A stretch of DNA of 64,000 nt, taken from positions 11,387,761-11,451,760 of the forward strand of contig NC_044289.2 in NCBI RefSeq assembly GCF_004027225.2. Direction: 5' to 3'. The DNA comes from Strigops habroptila (taxonomy: Eukaryota > Chordata > Aves > Psittaciformes > Psittacidae). This document shows, piece after piece, positions 22,226 to 35,600 of this stretch. The stretch's first letter is position 1. Each line of letters opens with the position of its first letter. The position numbers and the translations under genes were made by a program. The notes under the pieces are model-generated. The model was not told the DNA's origin. It ran no database searches and saw only the letters and a program-made list of their open reading frames with translations.

Positions 22226-25200
22226 TTACAGATTCAATTGCCTTTTTACTAACCTTCATGATTTACCTCCTGTGCTGGCACAGAGCATCACAGCTCCCTT
22301 GATGTCCTCAGTCCATATATTCAAAGATCAGGATGGACAAGGATGATGCGTGAATGCGACCTTATGTGTTATTGATCTATACCAGGAATCCCTGCATTGC
22401 TTCTGTGCTTTTCAGTAATGGGGAGCTGATTTCCAGCAGCCAAATACCCAGCAACAGATGTTTTGGTTTTTTATTGGAGGCCCAAATGGGGTTATTTCAA
22501 AAGGAAAAGGGAAAAAAAAAAAGAGAGAAAAAAACCCTTCAGTGTGAAACCCAGCCCCTTCCTACTGCTGCGGCTCTGCTGAGCTCTGTTGTTTTACACA
22601 CTTACTCACACACAGAAACTGCAGTGCTGGCACCAGCAGGAAACTGCTGATCTAAAGATGCCATAAAAAGAAGCCAGGTTTCTTGAAGCCAGACCTGAGT
22701 GTTACACAGAGTGGGTCTTAAAATTTTATTTAGACTTTAGATATCCGAGGCATCAAAGGGCCCGTGGTGTACCTGGAAACCTGCTGGTTTGGCAACCTGG
22801 AGCTGGGTTTTGAAACAACCCAACTGCCAAACCCACAGAGCTGTTTAACCCACACTGAACTTGGAGGCAGGGAGCAAGGGAAGCACAGTGCCCCAGGACC
22901 CACACATAGGCATCCCTGCCTCATTGCCTGGCTTACCTGCGTGGTTTGGGTGCTGGCACTGCACAGACTGACAGCCACAGCTCCAGATGCTGAATTCAGG
23001 GCTGCAGAGGACCAACGGCCTCGCACCATCCAGCATGGAGATGCACAGGGGTGCCTGGTGTCTTAGTCTTCTTCCTCTGCAGCTCGTGCATGGCCCTGGC
23101 TCCCATGGGAGCTTAGGTCTCCAGGGTCCTAACCCAGGGCTTCCCAGTAGGCAGCACCTCCCTAAACTCCACCAGGAGATGGGATTCCTTCTTCTGCAAA
23201 GCAGGAATGTCACAGAGGGTGAAAGGCTGTTGGCAGACACATCTGTGTGCATCTGGAGCTGCAGCTGCTGGAGGAGAGACTCAGGGGGAATATTACAGCA
23301 CGTGCCAAAGGCTGGTGAAGGAAGGGGCTGGAGGACAGAGGAAGGGGAACCACGTGAAGGGTGTTCAAAGGGGAGCAAGTGCCTCAGCAGGAGGCAAGTC
23401 CCAGTGCGCTCAGGTGCTGGCAGCAGTGGTATGAGGCCTTATTGCTCCTCTTCCTGTGTGGCAGCTGCTTGGGCCACCCCATCAGTCCATGCTTACCATC
23501 CCCTATGCTCGCCTCCCCAGCAAATCCACCCTGGCCATAGTGTAACTGAGGATGAGATAGAAGAAAACCCTGCAATCAACCTGAATCAATCCCTCATATC
23601 TCCCCCAAAAACATTTTCTCCCCCATCTCCCTGGGGAAGAACCGGAGGATAGTGAAAGGATGTGGCCAAGTATTTCCAGCTTCTTTCTGCCTGCATCCCA
23701 CAGAGGAGCGCCTGGAGCCCACGGACTCCTCGACCCACTCCCCTCCCTTGGAAGCTGGAGCATAATTCACATTTTATGAATGGAAAGCACCCCTGGCTAT
23801 ATTTAGCAGCAGCTTGGTCCCAAAGGGCAGGAGGAGCACTGCTTGTTGACTTCAAGGGCTTGGAACAAGCCTGCCTTGTTATGTTTACGGAGCAGCGCTT
23901 TGCTGGAGAGGCCAAGAAAGCACCGAGTGGCTCATTCTTGAAGCCTGATGGATTAAGCAAACAGCCACAGTAATTCAAGCCACATGGGGAAAGCAGAGAG
24001 GCGGTGGCAGGCGGGCTGGGGGGGCCTCGAGGGGCTCCTGCCTTCCCCTGGCTGGCCATGGGCTGCGTTTAATCTACTTTTCACAGCAGGTCCTGCAAAT
24101 GGAACCAAGGAGCTTTGCACCTCCTGGAGGAGGCACTTCCATGGGGCACACATGCTGAGTGTCACAGCAGAGGGCTGCAGCATTGGCAGAGCTGTTTATT
24201 TGCATAATCACTGCTTAACACAAACGTCTCGAGAAAGGCACCAGCCATTCAGTTCTATGTTCCCGCTCAGGAGTCAGCAGCGCCTGGCTGCAGCATCCCA
24301 CAATAACCCAACACATGTCAGGGGCGCACACTAGGAGCATCCTGCCAGCTCCAGTGAGCTGGGCTGCCCCACAGAGCCCGTCTGGCAGCATTTTGCTGTG
24401 CATCTGAATTGTACATGGAGCTTCCCCCCATCCCCAGGGCAGACAGAAACATGGGGATAAAATGAACTCTCCCAAAAAACCCCTTCACATCACTCCAAGA
24501 GGTGGGAATTTAGGAAAGGCATCAAGTGCTTTAAGGATGCTCAGGATAAGGATAACTTACGCTGTCGTGGCGTTGCATGAGCACCCGCGGGCGAAGGCAA
24601 AACTAGAAGGCAAAGGAGATCCACTGCTCCCACCAGGCAAGGGTGCCTAGAGCTCCATCACATCAAGGAGCCATTCCAGGTCACGGAGGTGACCATCCCT
24701 ACAAAAACATCAAGAAGTAAATAAGATCCTGGCTTTTCTTCCATGAAACAATGCCCAAGAGGAACACGAGGTCTGGTCCTGGTGTGCCTGCGTTTCTGCC
24801 TGGGCTGTGCAGCACCTTCCAGCCCTTTGGAAGAAGAGCTGCTGCCATCTAGTGAGCCTACCACCAGCATCCTGCCTGCTGAGCACCACCACGCTCATCA
24901 CGCTGCCTGTCCCCATGCTGCCCAGGCCAGCCCCAGAGCTGTGCTGGGTGTTGGAGATCAGCTGGGCATCTCCAGCCATCCCCAGGGAACATCATCTACC
25001 CCACTCGGAGGGTTGGGCTGGTTCTTTGGCTGGGGGGTGTAACAATCGGGGCTGGTCTGTACCAGCGAGGTGCTTGCCTTGGCAAGGGCAGCCCAGGCAG
25101 ATGCCTCCACTGCACAGCAGCTTCATCACCTCCCCACCATGAGCATGGTCAGGGCTCTGGCAGCACTACCAGGTCCCTGCTGTCCCCTGTGGAGGACCTC

Positions 25201-28200
25201 ATGCAAAGATGAGCTGCTGCAGCCAGTGCTGGAGACACTGGACAAGCAGGGGCAGGCCACAAGAGCAGTCTGTGTCCCCCAGCCCTAAGCCCTTTGCCTG
25301 GGGCTCTCCCTGCCCCACAGCCCCAGGCAGAGCCTCCAGCCCATGGCCCCCACTGCTTCGTATAAATGCCTGTATCACCAGCCCTTGAGAATGGGGGATA
25401 CGGGGATACTGCTCTGCCCACCAGCAGAGGTGGGACTTTAGCCCATTGCATACCCACTGCACAGGGATGCTCAGCATGGTCCTCACCTGCCAAACCAGCA
25501 TAGGGCTGATGCTAGGCCCCCAGCACACTGCTCGTGGGGGGCTGTCCATCCCACCCTGCACCAAAGGGCTGCCAGGAGCTGCCCGCCTGAATGGGAGTGA
25601 AGGGAGCAGCCAAGCCCCAAACCGGCAACCAGCAAGGGAGCTCACAGAGTCCCCCATGCACTGGATGAGGCAGCACAGGGGCAGAAGAAAAGGCACTTTA
25701 TCAAACCCTTTCCAGCACATGGCTAAATTAACAACAAGGGCAGGATCAGTGCTGAGAGCCAGGGCAAGGTTTGCTCTTTGCTTTCTGCCCTGGTGAGCAC
25801 ACCCAGGAGCGTGGCTCCAAGAGAGGAGTCCCCCACCCCGCCTGTGACACCCCGGGTTTGTCCCCATGGCCCTGCCCAGTGCCACCGGCCCCACAGGGCT
25901 GCTTTTGTGGCTGTGCATGGTCACCGACCCCTCGCACCCCGCCAAGAGCTGACACGTGTGCGCACACGCAGCCCCCCGGGCAGGTTTGAAGGGCTCTTTG
26001 TTCCCTCGTGTAATTATACCCGAGCGGGGGAATAGAAACGTGCTGAAAACCCCTCGCTGGACCTTTCTGACAGGGGCCAGGGCGTCCGGCTGCACAGTGG
26101 CCCCATTGTTCTCTCCTGCATGCCTGGGGCAGGCGGCCCACACCTCCTGCACTCCCCCGTCCCCTTCTCCAAAATAACCAACGCCTGGTTAAAAACCATG
26201 TCTTTTCCTCTCATAGCATCAATACTGGGCAAAACACCCCAAGCCTCCCCCTGGCCAGGGCTGGCAGGGCGATGCTGCAGCAGCAAGGGCAGTGCCCGTG
26301 GGTAAGCCAGTGCTGTTTAGCACTGGGAGCATCCCCAGCACCCCAGGGCCTCACACCAGCCCAGCAGGGGACACCCATGGGGACATCCATACTTGTGTCC
26401 ATCCCTGCCCATGCCAAACCCCACAAAGATCTGGGGTTATATCCCAAGCCCTTGCCCTGCCCCATGCAGAAATGCTCCTGCCCTAGGGAGGCAGAGCAGC
26501 AATGGACTTACAGCTGCAGCAAACTGGTTTCCAACAACGAACTGGTCGGTGGTGGTTCACCAGGACAGCAGCCCGGGATAGCCAGCCTGCCCCTCATGCT
26601 GGTCCCAGCAGGTTGCCTTCAAAGTTAGGCAGTCCCAAGCTCTGGCTCTGCTTTCAGACTGTGCTTCCTCCTGAAGCAAAGAGACATCCATGAAGTGGCG
26701 CTGGCCATCATCCTCCTGGTAGCCCAAGGAAAAGCTCAGCAGGAAGGAACAGGGTTTTGGATCACCTTTGCCAAGGATGGACTTGCAAAACAAACCTCCA
26801 GTGAGCACAACAGTCACCTTGGTGGCCAGATCCTGCACAAGCATGGTCTGGGATAAAGACCATGGCTGATGCTCAGTACCCTGCACATCTGCCTTTCTTG
26901 GCCACATAGGCCAGCACCTGCGATGAGATGCCACCAGTCCGAGGGGAGCATCCCCTCCCTGCAGCTGAGTGAAGATGCACCCACAGGCCGGTCCCAGTCA
27001 GCTTCCCTCCCGTGGGAATCATGCAGTGGGGAGGCTGAGCCAAGCCAGCATCCCTGCCCTGCAGATCCCCAGGAGCTGGGGCTCCACAGAGCCACCACCG
27101 CCCAAGGCTGGGGTGCCGCTGGGAGCCAGGCTGGCTCCACCACACCCTCTGTGATGCTGGGCACAGCCCTCGCAGGTCTGGGCTTGCCTGTGGTTCTGGG
27201 GACACATAGCTGTGAATGCAGCAGCTCATCGCAGTTCACTGACCCTGGGCTGGGACAAGTAGGGGGGTCCCACAAGCACCCACTGCCCCTGCAGCCCAGC
27301 GGGACCCCCGTGCTGGGTGGTGGCTGCTCCATGAAGCAGCCTCACTGGCAGCCCCAGTCCCTCTCTAAACAGAGCAGGGTCACACCAGACACAAAGGAGC
27401 TGCTCCCCCGGTGACTGTTCCCCACCATCAAGCTCTGCCTCACTGCATCAATCAGAGACACCTTCATCTCAGTGCCCCGTTGTTATGAAGTTTGAGCTGT
27501 TCCCAGGACAAATGGGTTGTTACAGCTTTTCCCACCCGCACTTTTCCCAAGCCACCAATATTTTAAGATGACAGGAGAAATCCCTGCACCTCCTGGTTTC
27601 CATGTGAGGACATGGGATCTGCATCTCCATCTGCTCCGCTGGGGAAAGGGAGAGGGGAAGGGCTCATCCTCATGGCACTGGGGCAGGATGGGGGTGCTGG
27701 TGAGCTGGGTGGGGCTCTCTGCAGCACAGGGCGCAGCATGGTCTGATTGCCAGACACAGAACAAAGTGGATTTGACAACGGGGGCCGATAGGGGTGCCAG
27801 CCCCAAGCTCCTGGAACACATTGTCCACATTGGGAAAGCTGGCATCTTGCCAGCCCTTGTTCAGCCTGAGCATCTCCAAATGGTCACTTTGGGGGTCCCA
27901 TTCTCCCCAGACCCACATTGTGTGCAGCACTCAGCTCCTCCCCATAGCAAAGCCCCACAAAGGCTCTTTCGATGCCTCTTACAGGGAAATGGTTTCCCTG
28001 TGGGTCCCAGGTGCCTTTCAGAGCCCGGGATGCCCCTATAAAGCTGCCCACGAGCTTTGGCTTCAATAGCCGTGACAAATAGTGACAGAGCTGATGCTTC
28101 GGTAATGCTTTTGCTGAATCCGCCCTTAAGGAGCACAGACCTGGCTTGGGGAGCCCTGTGGGAAGCGCTTGCTCCCATCTGAGGGTTCAGGAGCTGGTGA

Positions 28201-28285
28201 CACCTCCAGGTGAGAAGCTGTTCCAGTCCCTCCTCTCCTGCCAAGGGCTCAGGGCCTTCGGCTGCGCTGAGACTCTTGCAATGAA
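22226..28285. other. Intergenic DNA between the convergent genes RBPJL and SDC4 (left part)
   Basis: GC-rich DNA with many overlapping open frames on both strands, the longest being 317 codons on the minus strand at 25199-26152. None shows family motifs, exon-like borders or a coherent signal, and opposite-strand frames of similar length overlap (for example 26814-27332 and 26869-27414), as expected by chance in stop-poor sequence. An octamer motif ATTTGCAT at about 24198 is the only regulatory-type word noted. No repeat family was recognised. Confidence 0.5.
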
Positions 28286-28514
28286 CTGGAAAAGAAAAAG
28301 GGGGTGGGGGCAAATAAGGGGGAAAAAAAGGGGGGGAGAAGGGATGGGAAAGAAAGAAAAACTAAAAAGGAAATGGAAAACGAAAAAGGAAACAAGAGGG
28401 AAAAAAGAAAGAGGGGGAAAGGGAAGGGATGGGAAGGAGGAAAGTGGAAAAAGACGAGGGAAAAATAAAAGGAGGGAAATAACGGAGGAGAAAAAGGAGG
28501 AAAATAAAGAGGAA
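28286..28514 (+). repeat. Polypurine (GGAAA-rich) low-complexity tract
   Basis: About 230 bp are almost wholly A and G on the plus strand, with irregular GGGAAA and GGAAAA units and only scattered pyrimidines. The charged, lysine/glutamate-rich frame across it is an artefact. Confidence 0.85.
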
Positions 28515-30035
28515 TCCCTCCGTGCCGGGCAGGGTTCGCCGGGAGATGGCAGCAGACACCGGGCGAGCAGAAGGGAACAGCCCGTCCCAAGCGAGGCAAA
28601 CCAGGTCCTCAGGGCTTTGGTTTATAAAACCAGAGCAGCGCTGGGAGGAAAAACGAGCGTGTCATCTCATTCCCAAAGACCAGGAATTCACAAGGCTTTG
28701 GTGAATTCCAGGCACAGGCAGGCTGGCCAGAGAGGGCAGAAAGGCAGATGGAGGGAATGGTGACAAACCCATCCCAGGAACCACGGCTCCCCGAGGACGG
28801 GCAGGCAGCCAGGCTCCCGCTCCAGGGATCTGCGGAGTACCCGTCCACGTTGCTTTGGAAAAACAAGGCGCTTTTACGCCGAGGGCGGTTTTGGGAAGTA
28901 CACGGGATTCCTGCAGCCCAGAGAGGGAGCCCAGGAGAGAAAATAAAACATATTAAAAGAAAATAAAAGACAAACACAGGTTGTTCCAAGCAGCACTTCC
29001 AAGAAGCTGTCAGAGCCACACGAGAACGTGCAGGTTGCGGGTGAACGTCACTGCTTTATTGACAAACAGCAGCACCCATGGCGCAAAGGTGAGCCCCGGG
29101 AGCACAGGGCTCTGCTTCCCTCAGTGCTAGCAGCAGATCCTCAAGCGTTTTCTCTTCCCGCACCTCTGAGGGAGCCTGAGTGCGAGTCCTAATTTGTTTC
29201 CTCCATCCCTGCTAATCCCAACCACCCGGAGTGGGAGTTCCCACCAGGGAGAAGGGAATTAGTTTTCTCGAGGACGATAATCCAGTTAAATACAGCACTT
29301 CTCAGGAGACTCGGCACTTTTCCCAGCAAGCACAGCCACTGCCACGTGCCCAGGGGCACATGTCCCATCCCTTGAGAGCATCAAGCTTCAGAGTAGAAGG
29401 GCTTGGAGAAGCAGCTTCCTCCAAGAAAGATCTTGCTTAACAGCTGCTTTAGTCCAAAATGGCTTGAAGAAGTCACCTGTGGACTTGATCCCATGGCAGC
29501 TGATGCCAGGGAAGCTGAAACAACTCTACCACCACTTGAAAGTCCACATCACTCAAACAGGGTTGGCTTGAAACTTGGTGGATCAAGATTCTGAGCACAT
29601 TGCTCTTGTATGTTTGAGGGCGCAGGCACATGCTGCTGTCACTGGGGGACAAGTGCAAGCCTGCCTCTGCCTTCCTCTGTCCCTTCTCACTGCAACAGGA
29701 CAGACCTCTAAAGGTGCCATCACAAAACAGATCACAACAGAAAGGGTGGGCTCACCTCATTGTGCCACGCTGCCTCTGCTCGCCTGGAGGAGCTTCAGCA
29801 GCTCCAGAAGCCTGGTGACACTGGTCCTCCAGGAGTCACTTGGGGGTCAAATACTGAAAGCAACTCAGGAACCACAGACAAAGCCCCTTTGAGCTTCAGG
29901 CCACCGCCAAGCCGCATCCCAGCCTCCCCCTTTGGTAAACCAAGTTACACAAACACAAGTTCCTTGTTTCTCCGGCTCCCAAAAAGCTATTTCTGATCAA
30001 AAACAGTCTAAAAAGCCAGTTTTAGAAAGTAGCAG
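28515..30035. other. Intergenic DNA just beyond the SDC4 3' end, with a possible distal poly(A) signal
   Basis: No coding exon is recognised. A minus-strand AATAAA at 29055-29060 could be a distal polyadenylation signal for SDC4, giving a 3' UTR about 1 kb longer, or could be fortuitous. Confidence 0.35.
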
Positions 30036-32471
30036 TTTATTTGAGAAAATAAAATAAATCAGTAACAGTGGAAAAACCCCCAAGAGCAATTACACAAGAG
30101 AATCTAAACACCCCGAGAAGCAGACACTGCTCCTGCCTTCGTGGTAGCACTGTCCATCGGCAGTGAAGTTCTCCCTTCTCCTTTCCAGTCTGCAGTGACC
30201 TCTGTGCAGTTTTTACAGCTTTCCAGAGCCTGCAGCTTCCCTGAACATGCTTGTACTGGGACCAAGTGAGCCAGTCAAACCTTGGGAAAAGTCCTTTCAC
30301 ACGATGTCTCAATACAGGGCTCCCCCTGCGTTCCCCATTTGGCCTGCCCAGCTCTGGGAAGCAGCTGCCACCGGCTGAAGCTGAACTTTTGTTCTATTGC
30401 CTCTGTGAATTTGGCCTCAAGCCTACAACAAACCCTCAGTGAGGAGGCTTCAGGAGTCGATGAGATTGCTAAACAGCCTTCACAACCAATCTGGTTTTGT
30501 GCTGCCTACTACTCAGTTTGGGGGCCCACACTCTGGTTTTCTCCTGAGCCATACCAGATTCAGATTGCTGAAGGAAGACACGACTTGCACAAAGTTCTGT
30601 AACACCTTCTTGAAACAAAGGCATTGGACACACACATCACCCTTCGCTCTGGGAGTGCTGGGGGAATCGGTCTAACTCTCAGTAGAGGTAGGAGCTATGT
30701 ACACGATATATTAAGACCCACCATGGGAGGTTCAGAGCTAGCCCTCTATGAAAGCTCAATGCTCCCAGCTGAGGCAGACTTCCAGCTACCAAAGCCAGCC
30801 CCCTGCAAGAGGCAGGTAGTCAGCACAGCACCTCAGGGATTCTGCAGTACAGCCAGCCCCCAAAACAGTATTTCCTCGGTACTGTGAGCTTCCAAAGAGC
30901 AACCCCAAGTGGGGATCTCTGCTCCAATGAGGATCAAACCTGGCACATTCCCAACCACCTGCTTCCAGGCACAGCCCCGGGACATGCGACAGAGCCCCAG
31001 GGCTCCGGCTGCTCCCAGCTGCATCCCAAGCACCAGACCACTCGTGCTCTAGACAAGACACTGGACAAACAGCAGCACAAACGAGACCAAGCCTCTTGCA
31101 TACAGTAAGGCTGCTGAAGAACTAACTCCAGCCTTTTCACTCTTAACCGCATATTTCTCAGTAAAATATATAATATATAGCTCTATAGGACTGATTATAA
31201 TATATTACAGGCTAGAAATACTCTCTCTCGTCTTTTCCCCTACTTCAATCATATTACAAATCCAATTTTGCATACAGATTAATCCTAGAAGTTATTGCCT
31301 TGAGTTTATAATTAAAATTCACAGAATAAAGCTTAAATAGTTTTCACAGAGACTCATTATATTAGTGTTTTACATAAAAAGGATAAAAGTTACCAACCGA
31401 GAGCAGCCATTTCAGAAACTATAAATAATTCCATTAAAAAAAAAAAAAAATCAAATCCTAAAAAAAAGTTATGGGAAAGCCATAAATATCTTTACCCTCT
31501 ACAGTAGCTGCTATAGAACTAGAAGAAACCTGTAACACACTGTAGCTAGCTCTGCTTCAGTTGAGAATATGAATCATATAAAACAACATCTCTAGAGAAA
31601 TGCCCGGCCAAAGGAAACACAAAGGGATTGAAAAAATAAATCTGAGGAAATTAAAAAAGTAGATTTTTATTATTATTATTTCAAAACAATTTCTACAAAC
31701 TTTATATAAACATTAGGCTATTTTCTTTAAAATTTTGTTATAAAAAAAACAAAACAAAAAACAACCCTACAAGTAATCCTTACAAGAAAAAAAAAGGTAA
31801 GAGACTGAAGGCAAGGAAGGGGTGTCCCCAGAGCCAAACAAAGCTGGCTGTCCTGATTTCATGGACTAATGACCCTTGCCTGCGGCTGACAGGAAGAGAC
31901 AGAAGTCTCCTAGGGAAGACATTCCCATAGGCCCTTTATGGCATTCAGGGATTAAGCCCCTATGGGCCTTTTACTCCCTGATAAGGCAACATTATCTGTA
32001 GTGTAAGAGATTCATAAATAGTTCTCCACAAAAATGCTTCACATCAACAGCCTGCTGCAAGACATCTATTAGCAAGGTTTATAAAAAAAGCCATCTTCTA
32101 TGGAAGCAGCCAATCTGAGCACAGCACACTGGGTGCAAACACATGGTGTTTGCTTCCATACAGTCTGCTTTGTGTTTATATACCCTCTATAAAACCAAGC
32201 AGAAAATTTGGCATCTTGATTCTTTTTACACTAGCTTTAGAAAAAAGAAAAAAAATACACTGAGGTTTTTTTTTTTTCAGACTCTTTGTATTTCATTGGG
32301 CCCTTGGTAGCTGAGTGGGATGGGAAGGGTCACGTAGGAAGTTTGTTTTTTCTCAAAGTCACTTTGAAATTCAATCCAAAAAAGAGCATTTGTTCAGCCC
32401 ATCTCATCTGAGGGCACAGTGTTTCCATACAGTCTGTTTGTCCCTTGATGGGCACAAGGTGCTGCTGAGCT
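30036..32471 (-). other. SDC4: SDC4 3' UTR, AU-rich
   Basis: After the SDC4 stop the minus strand continues into about 2.4 kb of non-coding sequence. From 31140 to 32300 it is strikingly A/T-rich compared with the surrounding DNA, with several AUUUA-type pentamers on the transcribed strand. A minus-strand AATAAA at 30036-30041 is a plausible end. Short stem-forming repeats (CCCATAGG at 31924 and CCTATGGG at 31959) lie within it. Mammalian SDC4 also has a 3' UTR of about 2 kb; the end point here is inferred. Confidence 0.55.
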
Positions 32472-32623
32472 TTAAGCATAGAACTCATTTGTTGGGGCTT
32501 TCTTGTAGATGGGTTTCTTCCCAAGGTCGTAACTGCCTTCATCCTTTTTCTTCATGCGATAGACTAAGACGAGGATCAGGAAGACAGCAAAAAGGAGGCC
32601 CACTGCCCCTCCTGCAATGAGAG
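32472..32623 (-). CDS. SDC4: SDC4 exon 5: transmembrane helix and cytoplasmic tail
   Basis: Encodes [20 protein letters not shown], then the C1, V and C2 cytoplasmic regions ending NEFYA and TAA. The acceptor is GCCTCCCCAG. The first two bases complete an alanine codon begun in exon 4. Confidence 0.97.
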
Positions 32624-35600
32624 CTGGGGAGGCAAACAGAGCATGGAATAAATCTTGGACAACTCCAAACCATCAGCTACATCTCAAAGTCTGCTTCAAG
32701 AGAACCAGCCTCCAGAACTGCCTCCAGAGCCCATGTGTCCATGTGCCTGTCACCACATGTGCTGGCATTTTCTGTGACAGGACAAGTTATTGGCAGAGGC
32801 CAGAAATTGCTTTCAATCCAACCATAGAATAATCATGTTCCACATTAACCAGTTTGTGCTAATCTTCCAGTTCAGTGCAAGAAAGAAATTTTGACGAAAA
32901 GACGTCTCCTTGTGTGGAGGCAAAACAGAAACACCCACCACAACCCACAAACAGCCTCAGCTCCAGGAGAACGGTATAGCTCTGATTGAAATGCTTTGTT
33001 AACTACCTGTGTCAGCACACTCTGGGGACTCTGCATTTCAATTTAACAGCACTACTCCTACCACCACCTCCCTCCAAAAAACCCACACCCACCCCAAGAG
33101 CTAGAAACCACAAACCCTCGAAAAACCAAACAAGATCTCTCTCCTCACACGAAGGGTGGCCACAAGAATTCAGTAATGTTTATCCTTTGCTGTGGCACCT
33201 ACTCATTGCACAAATCAGCTTCGTTAGGTGGCTTTGCAATCCACTCTTCCAGGTACTCCTGACTGGGAGGATGGCTGCAGATTGGCAAGATGTGCCAAGG
33301 TTTGTACTCGGACCATCAGGCCAAGTGCTTGATGAAGTGTGCCTTCAGACAGATCCGTCCCACATGCTGAGGGGAAGCCAGCCATTTGGTTATGCTCTAG
33401 ACAGAAATACTTAGATTTGTAACAGTTGACTAGGTGTTTAAATCCCTTAGAGAAGTTGTTTGGTTCCTGGCAATGATCAGAACAGGCAGGACTTGGGCAG
33501 AGGTTAGAAGGAAAACGCCTGCATTTGATACAAAATGATGTCATTGATTTATGGCTAGATACGCCTCTTGTTGGGACAGTACCTGGATGCAGAGCAGCTG
33601 CCACATTCTTGTCTGGCACTGTTAACAGTCACCTGGCAGCTCAAAACCAAGCTGTTTACACCAGCAAGGCAAGCAACAGGCTTTTCTGTTCAAGGACTAA
33701 CTAGAAGGCAGTAGTGACCCTGCTACACGAAGTCACAAAGTTAATGCATCTTGCTCCCCTCATCAGCAGGGAACTGCTCCCCAGGGAATTATAGAAGCCA
33801 TTATGATTTACAGTATTAACAATTTATCAGGGACAAGGCGGAGTATTACCTGTAAGGACTTCTGTTCTTTCAAAGATGCTGCTGTTGGCTGTACTTGCTG
33901 CAGAGATCTTGTTGGGCAGGTTCTCTTCAACAGGTACAGCTTTGCCTGGAATGATTTCATTGTCCACCATTGTGTTCTTCTTCTTCCCTTCTATTTTCCC
34001 CTCAGTATCTCCAGGGATATAGTTGTCAGCTATCTACAGAATATAGACAAACCACACCCGTCAGTAAGCAGCACCCAGCCTGCCTGCAACTCAAAGTGGA
34101 AGGGTGTGCAGGGAGAAGAAAGTTTGCTTAGTGCATTATGAGAACACTGTTCCTGCTCAAGCAGGTAGAGTCATCTTGATGCCACGTCTTGCAGGGGAAA
34201 GGGTATTCTGAAAGCTTCATGGACAGACAAGAGTAGCTCCATGTTGCTTAAAACATGCAGAGGCAATACCTACCACAGGAGCATCCATGGTGGTCAGATA
34301 GATAGCATCTTCAGAGTCCAAGTAATCTGCAAAGAGGAACAAAAAAAGTAAGTAAAAAGGACATGAAATTTTCCTCTCATGACATGCCATCTCTCCAGAA
34401 TTCAGACACTTCCTGCAATACCAGCAACTGTAGACAGAACTAGGACTGCAATTCCCTCCTATCTACTAGTACTTTCGCCATTTAATTGCTTTGATTGCAC
34501 AAGACCATGAGATGCAATCTTAAAACCAGGAGATGCAATCTTAAAATCAACACCTCTCACATGGGATGGGTCTTCAGCTGGACGCATTGGCCCCGCTGCA
34601 GATTATCAGGAGCTGCCCTGCTAAGCAAGTCTGCTATAGCTTGCTAAGCTGATGCTAATGGAGGGCAATGCTCTCACCACCCACCCCTAAAGGAGAGTCT
34701 GCCAACCCCTGAGTTACCAGATCTGCCTGAACATGTCAGGCAGTGATTTGAGCACTTGTTCTTTCCCTTTTAGAGAACAAATGTTCACATAAAGGGGACA
34801 TGGAGCTACAGAAACTGGTTTGGGCAGGGAGCATTGCATGTCACAGAGAGTTCACTTGAACAACAGTTAGTCCTTCACCTTGTTTGGCCTCAGCCAGGGC
34901 ACTAACTTGAAGTCTTTTAGCACTGCCTCAACAATAGAATTTTTAAGTTTCTCAGGAGTTCTTTGGAGTATGACAGGAAAGAGATCCAGCTCATGCACTG
35001 CCTTTTCACTTGCACTAAGACAAGCTCGGCTGGACTCCATCTGTCCTCCCCGAGTGATTCAACATCATGGTACACCACTTTCACTGTTCTCATCTGTGAG
35101 TGACTACAATTCACAGGGTGTTCTCATCCCCACCTGACACTGCCCTTCCCTCTGGAGCTTTGGCTGTGCCTTCAGCACATCACTCATGGGCTGAGGGTGG
35201 AAGAAATGTCACAGCATCAACTGAGGGAAGATCCATTCTCCCTTCCCACTTACCTCCAGACCCAGATGTTCCATCTATATCTAACTCATCAGAAGTTAAG
35301 TGAGGCCTGAATTCACCAATGTCTTCATCATCTGGCAAGTCTCCAGAGGCAGGGTACTCAAGCCATTGGGCATCTATGGTCTCTGTTTCTCTTACCTGTA
35401 AACGGGGGTGGAGAAGTGTTAACTATCAGACAACTCAAAAGCATTTCACAAAAGGTCAGGAGTTCCGGAGTCTGTACTAAGCACATCACTTCCATCAGAA
35501 GAACACTAAATGCTGAACTGCCACTCCACCAAAACCGTTATCTTCATCAGCCTGGAAATAGCTGAATTCCCCTAGAATTTCTCACAACAGAAGTGAGAGC

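Noticed and set aside
25199-26152. Long minus-strand open frame of 317 codons between RBPJL and SDC4
   Set aside because: No domain or family resemblance, cysteine/glycine/proline-rich random-looking composition, no splice or promoter context, and stop-poor GC-rich DNA with overlapping frames on the other strand.
26814-27414. Overlapping open frames of 170-180 codons on opposite strands
   Set aside because: Both strands open over the same GC-rich bases without any recognisable protein indicates low stop density, not genes.
28146-28763. Lysine/glutamate-rich open frame of 205 codons
   Set aside because: It is created by the polypurine tract and has no other support.
32815-32840. Possible CR1 tail (AACCATAGAATAATCATG) in SDC4 intron 4
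   Set aside because: Only about ten bases agree with a CR1 terminus and no CR1 body follows.
33850-34033. Apparent frameshift in SDC4 exon 4
   Set aside because: A first reading suggested an extra AT; re-reading the bases at 34015-34025 showed the exon is 184 nt and fully in frame.
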